Translations under genes and position numbers: made by a program
Assembly (NCBI RefSeq): GCF_950295315.1
Contig: NC_080170.1
Coordinates: 97,244,477 to 97,308,476 of the forward strand
Direction of reading: 5' to 3'
From: Erinaceus europaeus
Taxonomy: Eukaryota; Chordata; Mammalia; Eulipotyphla; Erinaceidae
DNA: 64,000 nucleotides
Shown here: one piece after another, positions 55,787-64,000 of the stretch
How the letters are laid out: the number at the start of each line of letters is the position of its first letter
How positions within the stretch are numbered: position 1 is the stretch's first letter
The notes under the pieces: generated by a model
What the model was told of the DNA's origin: nothing
The model's database searches: none
Seen by the model: only the letters and a program-made list of their open reading frames with translations

Positions 55787-56162
55787 AAAAATCAGATATG
55801 AAGACAAGTTACAATAGGTACTACAGAAATACATATGAAAAAAGAAATTATCATGAGCAATTACAGGGAACAAATCAAGTAATTTAGATAAAATAAATAA
55901 GTTTCCAGGAACAAGCAACATTCCACTGAGTAAATAAGAAAGCAAAAATCTGTACAGATAGATCATGAGTAAGAACATTGAAACAATCAGCAAAGGGCTT
56001 CCCAAATGCGAAAGCCCACAACTAGGTGGCTTCACTAATTAATTGATGAAACTTTCAAGGAATTAATGCCCATTTTTTTCATTTAACTCCAAAATAATGA
56101 AAGGAACAAAATACCCAAATTTTATCAAATCAGCATTGTCAATTTTAAGAAAAAAAAAATCA

Positions 56163-56436
56163 GGAGTCTGGTGGTAGTGTAGTGGGTTAAGCGCACATGG
56201 CGCAAAGCACAAGGACCGATGTAAGGATCCCTGTTTGAGCCCCCAGCTCCCCACTTGCAGGGGAGTCACTTCACAATCAGTGAAGCAGGTCTGCAGGTGT
56301 CTATCTTCCTCTCCCCCTCTCTGTCTTCCCCTTCTCTCGCCATTTCTCTCTGTCCTATCCAACAACGATATCAATAACAACAATAATAACTACAACAAGG
56401 GCAACAAAAGGGAATAAATAAATATTTTTTTAAAAA
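56163..56436 (+). mobile_element. SINE A (plus)
   Basis: ggagtctggtggtagtgtag head, tail aataaatatttttttaaa. aaaaatca-type flanks. Confidence 0.92.
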
Positions 56437-56627
56437 GAATAAAAAAATTAAAAATCACATAAAACTCTAGTCTGATTTTCTATTGAATATAGATGCAAAG
56501 TTTATCAACAAAATATTAGTAAACAATTAAAATATTAGTAAACTTAATTCAGCAGTAGTGTTAATCATATTCCCCTCATCTAGTGTAGTTTATTCTGGAG
56601 ATGCAACATTAACAAACTGACTCACAC

Positions 56628-56842
56628 GGGGCCAGGTGGTGTCGCACCTGGTTGAGTGCATGTATTACAATGTGCAAGGACCTGGATTCGAGCTCATAGT
56701 GCTAACCTTTAGGGGGAAAACTTTACGAGTGGTGAAGCAGGGCTGTGAGTGTCTCTCTGTCTCTCTTCCTCTCTATCACCCCCTCCCGCTTGATTTCTGG
56801 CTGTCTCTATCCAATAAGTAAAGATAATAAAAAAATTTTTAA
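56628..56842 (+). mobile_element. SINE B (plus) with TSD
   Basis: ggggccaggtggtgtcgcac head. Duplications aaactgactcaca at 56614-56626 and 56843-56855. Confidence 0.93.
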
Positions 56843-56971
56843 AAACTGACTCACATGAACGTATTCATAAATTCCACATCAACAAATAGAAGACAAACGT
56901 CATAAAATTCACTCTAGACACAATAAAAATATTTGACAAAGATCCTTTTATGATTAAAAAACTAAAACCAA

Positions 56972-57220
56972 GGGGGGCAATGGCAGCACACCCAGTTAAG
57001 TGCACATAGTACAAAAAGCCAAGACCAGCTCAAGGACTCTGGTTCAAGCCTTGGCTCCCCACCTACAGGGGGATGCTTCTCTCCTTCTCTATCTACCACT
57101 CCCCTCTCCATTTCTCTCTGGCCTATCGAATAAAATGGGAAAATAAAATATCCATCAGGAGCAGTAGATTCATAGTGCTGGTACCAAGCCCTAGAGATAA
57201 TCCTGAAGGCAAATAAATTA
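56972..57220 (+). mobile_element. SINE A-long (plus), internally deleted
   Basis: gggggcaatggcagcacacc head; body deletion after ccccacctacagggggatgc; 3' module ggagcagtagattcatagtg. Confidence 0.8.
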
Positions 57221-57750
57221 ATAAATAAATATAAATATATGGAAGAAGTATACCTTACTAAAGCAAATATCAGACATTACACTAAATAACAAAACACTGA
57301 AATTTTTTCCTCTACAATAAGAACAAGGCAAAGATGTCCATGTTCATTACTACTGACCAATAGTGTCAGAAATAGCAAAAAAAAAAAAAAAATTAGATGA
57401 TAGAAGATTCTAAATTAGAAAGGAAGAATTAAAATTATCTTAATTTGCTCATACATAAAAATCTCCAGCCCCACAGTAGAAAACTTAGTAATAACATAAT
57501 ATGGTTATGGATTACAGAACTATGCCATCTTTCTATATGCAAAAATGAACTAGCAGAAAAAAAGAAAACAATTGCATTTATATTCACATCAGAATATTTA
57601 TAATTAATATAAACAAAGTGGAAGATCTATTTATTGGAAACTATGTGACATTATTGAATTAAGTAGGAAGCATTAAAATAGAAAGTTTTTTTGCTCATGG
57701 ATTGGAAAAATAAAAATAGTTAAAATCACTACGTTACCTATATCATATAC

Positions 57751-58019
57751 AGCAGGTTAAGTGCACGTGGTGTAAAGCACAAGGACCGGCATAAGGATCC
57801 CGGTTTGAGCCCCCGGCTACCCACCTGCAGGGGAGTCACTTCACAGGCAGTGAAGCACCTCTGCAGGCGGGTGTCTATCTTTCTCTCCCCCTCTTTGTCT
57901 TCCCTTTTCTCCATTTCTCTCTGTCCTATCCAACAACGATGACATCAATAACAACAACAACAATAATAACTACAACAATAAAACAACAAAAGGGAATAAA
58001 TAAATAAATATTTTTTTAA
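57751..58019 (+). mobile_element. SINE A (plus), slightly 5'-truncated
   Basis: Starts cagcaggttaagtgcacgtg, near-consensus body and aaataaatattt tail. Confidence 0.92.
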
Positions 58020-58287
58020 AGAGCTTAGAGAAAAAAAATGAAGGTATTATTCTCCTTACTTGCAAACACTACAAAACAATAGCAATTAAAACAGTATGGT
58101 ATGAATATTAAAAAGAGCACATCAATGCCATAGAGCCCACAAATAAACTCACACCATATGGACATTTACTTTGTAACAGTGAGCCAAGAGAATAGAAAAG
58201 GATTTAGCTAGCCTTCTATCTGAACGCATATACAAAATTAATTAAATATGGATTAGGAACCTTAAATTTAAAAAATATATAGAAGGA

Positions 58288-58490
58288 GGGGCTGGGTGAT
58301 GACGCATTTGGTTGAGTACACATGCTACAGTGCTAAAGGACCTGGGTTCAAGCCCCTGGTCCCCACCTGCACAGAGAAAGCTTCACAAGTGGTGAAGCAG
58401 TGTCTCTCTCCCTCTCTGTCTTTTCACTCCTCTCAATTTCTGTCTGTCTCTATTCAACAAATAAAGATAATAAAAATTATAATACAACAA
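58288..58490 (+). mobile_element. SINE B (plus)
   Basis: aggggctgggtgatgacgca head. aaaatatatagaa / aaaatatatagag flank it. Confidence 0.9.
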
Positions 58491-59032
58491 AATATATAGA
58501 GAGAAGGAAAGAGGTGATATTTTCCATGGAGACATGTTTGGAGACCATGAGAGAAACAAATGCAGAGAGAAAATAAAGATGACATCAGACTAAAAAGAAA
58601 TCCATAGAGAGAAGAAAGTACAATAAATACTAAAAGACATCTGCTAACTGGGAGAAGATATTTATATATTTTATGTATGATAGGTTGATATGTACAAGAA
58701 ATAATGGAATCACTTAATAAAAAGAAATTGGGTAGAGGATCTTCCCATTGACTTTGAAGAGGTGAATAGACACTTCTTCAAGAAAACATACAGATGTCTA
58801 ATAAACAGGTGAAATGATGTTTATTGTTTCTCATTACTGGGGAAAATGCAAATCAAAACACCAGTGAAATATCACCATATGCCTCTAAGAAGTAGTATTC
58901 AAAAATAAATAAACAAATTATAGAGATGATGTGAAGAAATGGGAAAACTGTATACTATTGGTAGAACTGTAAATGTCTGCAGCCATTATGGAAAGCAATA
59001 TGGAGATTTCTCAAAAAATTAAAAACAGAATC

Positions 59033-59150
59033 TAGGACCATGGAGATAACAAAGGCCGTCAGAGGAGAAAAACTGGATACCTGAGACTCCAGAAGCTGTG
59101 GAGTTAATTCCCAATATCACATTATGCCAGAACTGAGCTGTGTTCTTATC
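59033..59150 (+). mobile_element. SINE D (plus), degenerate
   Basis: acctgagactccagaagctg, gagttaattcccaatatcac and ccagaactgagctgtg. Confidence 0.45.
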
Positions 59151-59173
59151 CTCCTTTGTACAACAAATCTTTT

Positions 59174-59451
59174 TATTTATTTATTTCCTCTTGTTGCCCT
59201 TGATTCTTTTTATTGTTGTAGTTATTATTCTTGATGTTATTGATGTCGTCGTTGTAGGATAGGACAGAGAGAAATGGAGAGAGGAGGGGAAGACAGAGAG
59301 GGAGAGAGATAGACACTTGCAGACCTGCTTTACCACCTGTGAAGCGACTCCCCTGTAGATGGGGAGCCAGGGGCTCGAACCGGGATCCTTACGCCAGTTT
59401 TTGCACTTTGCGCCACCTACGCTTAACCTGCTGCGCTACCACCTGACTCCC
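59174..59451 (-). mobile_element. SINE A (minus) with TSD
   Basis: ttatttatttcctcttgttg tail, full body, head ctgcgctaccacctgactcc. Duplications aacaaatctttt at 59162-59173 and 59452-59463. Confidence 0.94.
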
Positions 59452-59547
59452 AACAAATCTTTTAAAAAATCAAAATGCTATATGATCCAATTATTACACT
59501 GTTGCATATATCTTAAATAAAGCAAATACTAACCCAAGGAGTTGTGG

Positions 59548-59885
59548 GTTTTTGTTTGTTTGTTTGTTTGTTTGTTTTAATGCCTCCAGGATTATCACTG
59601 GGGCTTGGTGCAGGCCCTACAAATACACCACTCCCGGCGGCCATTTTTTTCCTTTTTTTTTGTTTTTGTTTTTGTTTAGTTTCTCCTTAATTTTTGTTTG
59701 TTTCTTTGTTTTAATTATATAGGACAGAGAAATTGAGAGAGGACAGGAGATAGAGAAAGAGAAAGACACCTGCAGACCTGCTTCATGGCAGCACAGCGGA
59801 CCTCCTGCAGGTGGGGAGCGGGGACTCGAACCTTGGTCCTTCAGCATTATAATAGGTGAGCATAAATGGGTGTGTTTCCACTCCC
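59548..59885 (-). mobile_element. SINE A-long (minus)
   Basis: GTTT-rich tail, gcctccaggattatcactgg module, ataggacagagaaattg body, degraded head. Confidence 0.85.
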
Positions 59886-60027
59886 AAGAGTTATTTGTAA
59901 TGTCAAGCTCATTGCAGCACTACATATAATAGCTAAGAGCTGGAAATATATATCCATTAGTAATAATGGTAAAAAATAGGATATTATTTATATACAATAT
60001 ACTAGTCCACAACAAAAAATGAGATGA

Positions 60028-60312
60028 GTGGGTTGGGCGGTAGCGGGTTAAGCGCACGTGGCGCAAAACACAAGGACCAGCGTGAGGATCCTGGTTCCAG
60101 CCCCTGCTCCCCACCTGCAGGGGAGTCACTTCACAAGCAGTGAAGCATGTCTGGGGGTGTTTATCTTTCTCTCCCCCTGTCTTCCCCATCTCTCTCCATT
60201 TCTCTCTGTTCTATCCAACAACGACGACATCAACAACAATAATAGCTACAACAATATAAAAAAAAAGCCCAAGAGCAACAAGAAGGAAATAAATAAATAA
60301 TTTTTAAAAAGA
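60028..60312 (+). mobile_element. SINE A (plus)
   Basis: tgggttgggcggtagcgggt head, tail aaataaataattttt. gagatga on both sides. Confidence 0.9.
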
Positions 60313-60344
60313 GAGAGATGAAATGCTGCCAGTTGCAACAACCT

Positions 60345-61960
60345 AGGCGAGTTTAAATGCCATTTGCACACTTTTGCTTCCTTCCTAGCAAGCTCAATTC
60401 TGCCAACATTTGACCTGCAAACAAATTATTTAGTCTCTTATTAGGACTGTGACTATAACATGCTAACTTTATACTTCTTTGAGTTTAAAAACTTTTATTT
60501 CCTCTTCATTACAGGACATGTAGTGTTAGATAATGACCCACGAGTCATATTTACCTGAATCTGATTAATATCTGAATAGTAATACACATCCGGATAATAA
60601 TCTGAATAATAATCCAGAGCAGTATGTGTAAAGTATTTTGAGGAGTTTCTTTTCAATTGAACTCAAGCAAGTCATGAAGACTTGGAAGTCAATACAATTT
60701 AAGGCAGAAGACTTAAGGGGGACTTCTGCAGTGCTTTTAGCTCACTATACTACTGTTTTCGTATGTTATTAAAGAGATTAACCTTAAGGACTTCCTGTGC
60801 TAAGCAAGATGAGTGACCTTTTGTTTCCATTAGGGCAGTGGGTTTCCTTTAAATCCCTAACTGTGAAATTCTGGGAACCTAGAGATAAACAGCTGCTGAG
60901 GGCTTTGCATTCTCTCCAGTTATCTCCAGATACACACATTATATACTGCCAAACCTTGACAAGACCTTTGAAATCCAAGTGAAGGAACTTTTAAATCCTA
61001 TGTACTCAACTGGAACTGATTTGGGTCATTACTGATGAATTATTTTCACAAATGGAAAGATCTGGAAGTACCCTCAAGAGCTAATCTTTCTCAACTTCAA
61101 ACCTTGTTGCTTTGTCCTTATCGTCTTAATAAAAAAAATAATTATATATATATATGCCATTCAGCTTCAAGATTGTCTGGATTTTTTACTAAGAGCTGTT
61201 TGCTATTCTGGGTCACTTTATAACATTGCTTTGAACACTAAAGAAGTGTTCAAAGTACTCACAGTATTATTATTTTTTTTAGTTCAATAGATTGACAGTA
61301 AAAACATTGTTTACATACTGCAAAATTATGCAACATTCTGATCTTGTGCAAAAATCTACCTCATTCATAGGCAGAAGTAAATTTTCCTTAAGTTAACACA
61401 TGTATTCGGACCACCTGTTAATTCCCAAATTACTACTGAGTTTTGTTCATAAATTATGAGCATAATATTTTCCTAGTCATACTCTCTTGCTACTTTCTGC
61501 AAATATAACTTTTCCTATTGAGGGCCTCACAGCAAGTATTTCACTCAAAAATATCCAGTTTAGGAATTATCTAGTGAATTGGGATGGTTTCATTAACATA
61601 ATAAAAATTCACACCAGAGTTTTTTTTTTATAAAATTCAATATTAAAGACAGATCATTATAAATTATTACTTTTTTCTAATTAGTATACAAATTAACTAT
61701 GTATATATGTATATATAGAATGAGGACCTATAATCTGAAGTTGATTTAATGAAACATACTCTACCTATAATTCTAGCTGTGCCATCATCATTAATGATTT
61801 TCACATGTTGTTGAGATAGGTAATTGCTATTTCTGGCCCACTTTCTTTACCTATAAGGAAAAATCAAGAGTGTGGCCTCTTGCCCTTATCTATAGGGGAA
61901 AATGATATTATGACCTCCTGTTTATTTAAGATAAGCATTATCTTGAAGACATTATTCAAA
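60345..61960. other. Intergenic, nothing recognised
   Basis: AT-rich unique-looking sequence. Only an 11-bp perfect hairpin at 61229-61255 (CTTTGAACACT / AGTGTTCAAAG) stands out. Confidence 0.5.
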
Positions 61961-61965
61961 ATGGA

Positions 61966-62173
61966 TCCAGGCTGTGGCACACCTAGTTAAGCATTCACAT
62001 TAAAGTGTACAAGGACCCAGGTTCAAGCCTCTGCTCCCATCTGCAGGCAGTTTCACAAGTGGTGAAGCAGGACTGCAGATGTCTCTCTGTCTCTCTCCTC
62101 TGTTCTATCTCCCTCTTCCCTCTCAATTTCTCTGTGTCTATCCAATAATAAATAAAATTTAACAAATAAGTAA
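61966..62173 (+). mobile_element. SINE B (plus)
   Basis: caggctgtggcacacctagt, ggacccaggttcaagcctct, tail aataaataaaattta. attattcaaaa flanks it. Confidence 0.88.
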
Positions 62174-62175
62174 TA

Positions 62176-62580
62176 TTATTCAAAACCAAATTATACAGTG
62201 ACCACTACATTGTCGTGACTACTACAAGAAAAATGTGCTCATGCATGGCTAGTTACTTTAATGTGAGGAAAAAAGGAACAGACACATCCTTATTTTAGGT
62301 ACGGCATCATGACATTAATCAGCATGCAGCAAAGCTTCCCTGTCGTCAGTGTTTAATGTGTAGTAGCCTGCTATGCCTGTCCTCTTGATAGAGCAGTTAC
62401 AGTGTAAGAACAAGACATTATTATCAATCTGGATTCTGAACCAGTGACAGCCTCCCAAGCCCTAAAGAGGGACTACATTGGAGGAAATGAAATAAAAAAA
62501 GGCAGACAACAACACAGAGAGGAAATGAACAAGGGAATGTGAGAAACAGAGTAAAGCAAAGCCCTTAAAAGAATAAAGAT
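62176..62580. other. Intergenic, nothing recognised
   Basis: No coding frame or repeat I can name. Confidence 0.45.
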
Positions 62581-62583
62581 ACT

Positions 62584-62740
62584 GTGGTCTGGGAGGCGGC
62601 ATAGCAGATAAAGCCCTTGACTCTCAAGCATGAGGTACTGAGTTCAAGCCCTGGCAACACATGTACCAGAGTGATGTCTGGTTCTTTCTCTCTCTCCTCT
62701 TATCTTTCTCATCAATCAATAAATAAAATCTTTTTTTAAA
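62584..62740 (+). mobile_element. SINE C (plus)
   Basis: tggtctgggaggcggcatag head, ctgagttcaagccctggcaa B box, agagtgatgtctggttcttt, tail aataaataaaatcttt. Confidence 0.9.
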
Positions 62741-62749
62741 AAATGGAGG

Positions 62750-63042
62750 GGAGTCAGGTGGTAGATCAGTGGGTTAAGCGCAGGTGGCACGAAGCACAAG
62801 GACCAGTGTAAGGATCCCAGTTTGAGCCCCCAGCTCCCCACCTGCAGGGGAGTCACTTCACAGGCAGTGAAGCAGGTCTGCAGGTGTCTGTCTTTCTCTC
62901 CCCCTCTCTGTCTTCCCCTTCTCTCTCCATTTTTCTCTGTCCTATCCAACAACGACATCAATAACAACAACAGTAATAACTACAACAATAATAAAACAAG
63001 GGTAACAAAAGGGAAAAATAAATAAATATTTTTTTAAAAGAA
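62750..63042 (+). mobile_element. SINE A (plus)
   Basis: ggggagtcaggtggtagatc head, near-consensus body, aaataaataaatattt tail. Confidence 0.93.
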
Positions 63043-63435
63043 GAAGGAGAAGAAAGATACTAAGGAGAGAAAATGTGGCACCTGAAAGTCACAGCTGGAT
63101 CAAATTTTACTTTCCACAGGATTTGGCAACTATAGCATAATTGATTAGCATTAACAAATAAAACTTAACAGAATTTGAATAGTAGGATGTGACACTGCAG
63201 TTTATTTTCTATCACTAGAGATATGAGATGACAGTAGGCAGGATACATTTCCAGGAAAAAAATTCAAGTAGGGCAAGGTCATTTGGGAAGATCTATCAGT
63301 CCTCTCCATTTAATTCAGCATACATTGTCTACTCTGCTCCATAGCACATAGAGGAGTGGAAACGAAACAGAATCCTAAAGGGAGCTCAGGTCTTTCAGTG
63401 TGGATACAAAAAATAAAACCAATTTAAATGGAATG
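63043..63435. other. Intergenic, nothing recognised
   Basis: No coding frame or repeat I can name. Confidence 0.45.
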
Positions 63436-63438
63436 AAA

Positions 63439-63950
63439 CCAGGGGATGGGTAGTGGCACACCTGGTTGAGTGCACATGTTACAGTGAGCAAGACCCAGGT
63501 TCAAGGCCCTGGTCCTCTGCAGGGGAAAAGCTTTTTTTTTAAAAATTTATTTATTCCCTTTTGTTGCCCTTATTGTTTGATTACTGTAGTTATTATTGTT
63601 GTGTTATTGATGTCATTGTTGTTGGATAGGACAGAGAGAAATGGAGAGAGAAGGGGAAGACAGAGAGGGGGAGAGAAAGACAGACACCTGCAGACCTGCT
63701 TCACCGCCTATGAAACCACACCCCTGCAGGGGGGGAGCTGGGGGCTCTAACTGGGATCCTTATGCCCGCCCTTGCGCTTTGTACCATCTGCACTTAACCC
63801 GCTGCGCTACCGCCCGACTCCCTAGGGGAAAAGCTTTGCGAGTGAGGAAGCAGGTATGCAGGTGTCTTTCTTTCTCTCTCTCCTTCTATCTCTCACTACC
63901 CTCCAAATTTCTGGTTGTCTCTATCCAATAAATAATGATAATATAAAAAA
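63439..63950 (+). mobile_element. SINE B (plus), split by a SINE A
   Basis: 63439-63534 (ggggatgggtagtggcacac head) continues at 63838 (gcgagtgaggaagcaggtat) and ends tccaataaataatgata. Confidence 0.92.
63535..63823 (-). mobile_element. SINE A (minus) nested in SINE B, with TSD
   Basis: atttatttattcccttttg tail, gataggacagagag body, head ctgcgctaccgcccgactcc. Duplications aggggaaaagcttt at 63521-63534 and 63824-63837. Confidence 0.95.
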
Positions 63951-64000
63951 ACATTTAAAAAGTGGAATGAATCCAGTATCTATTTACAAAGGGTGAATCT

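Larger units (their letters stand above)
52440..60340 (+). mobile_element. Old L1, ORF2 region (plus), broken by many SINEs
   Basis: Segments in L1 order: inter-ORF-like (about 52450-52700), ORF2 start (taaatgtattaaatgcaacc, about 53130), endonuclease region (gacttagcagatatttacag, 53540), RT start (accagttctttgaaaaggtt, 55435), RT (ctaggtggcttcactaatt, 56022; tttgacaaagatcc, 56932), later ORF2 (acaatagcaattaaaacagt, 58075; attgacagaggtgaataga-like, 58745; aatatggagatttctc, 59000) and the end (cattgcagcactacatataa, 59912). Heavily decayed; no intact frame. 51877-52440 upstream is unclassified. Confidence 0.8.

Overview
This is a mammalian nuclear window. The repeats point to a hedgehog, most likely Erinaceus europaeus: dozens of young tRNA-derived SINEs with the head gggagtcgggcggtagcgca, which I recognise as the abundant Erinaceus family, plus lineage-specific L1 and class II ERV copies. 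I call the SINE types A (about 260-300 bp; 'A-long' has an extra 3' module), B (head ggccaggtggtgg, about 200 bp), C (head gggaggtggcgca, about 150 bp) and D (older, with accagagca).

One protein-coding host gene is present: the 3' end of CBLB (E3 ubiquitin ligase Cbl-b) on the + strand. Six coding exons lie at 13841-13987, 19047-19144, 19261-19392, 25267-25407, 30277-30396 and 36582-36841 (stop 36839-36841). They encode the proline-rich and tyrosine-rich tail and the C-terminal UBA domain, and all splice phases agree. A phase-compatible 57-nt candidate cassette exon sits at 19981-20037. The 3' UTR follows from 36842. From 1 to 13840 the sequence is upstream CBLB intron.

Two young, related class II (betaretrovirus/IAP-like) endogenous retroviruses interrupt the locus. 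ERV1 (21266-23926, + strand, sense in a CBLB intron) is a short non-autonomous element with 445-bp LTRs that differ at one base. ERV2 (40747-48761, - strand, downstream of CBLB) is a near-complete gag-pro-pol provirus with 449-bp LTRs that differ at two bases. It has no recognisable env, its pol carries two in-frame stops, and a SINE splits its gag. The two elements share U3 and the pol-to-LTR interval but differ in R-U5 and primer binding site.

From about 52.4 to 60.3 kb an old + strand L1 ORF2 is shredded by more than ten SINEs. One of those SINEs (54177-54780) carries a 255-bp insert encoding the C-terminus of a non-LTR retrotransposon ORF2 of a type I associate with invertebrate elements. 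It is the most unexpected piece of the window. Small RNA-derived retrocopies are also present: a full-length U1 snRNA pseudogene (25572-25735), a tRNA-Phe 5' half (12514-12549) and a tRNA-Ala-like copy (about 11708-11780).

All family identities come from reading the sequence and from memory of these families; no search was run.
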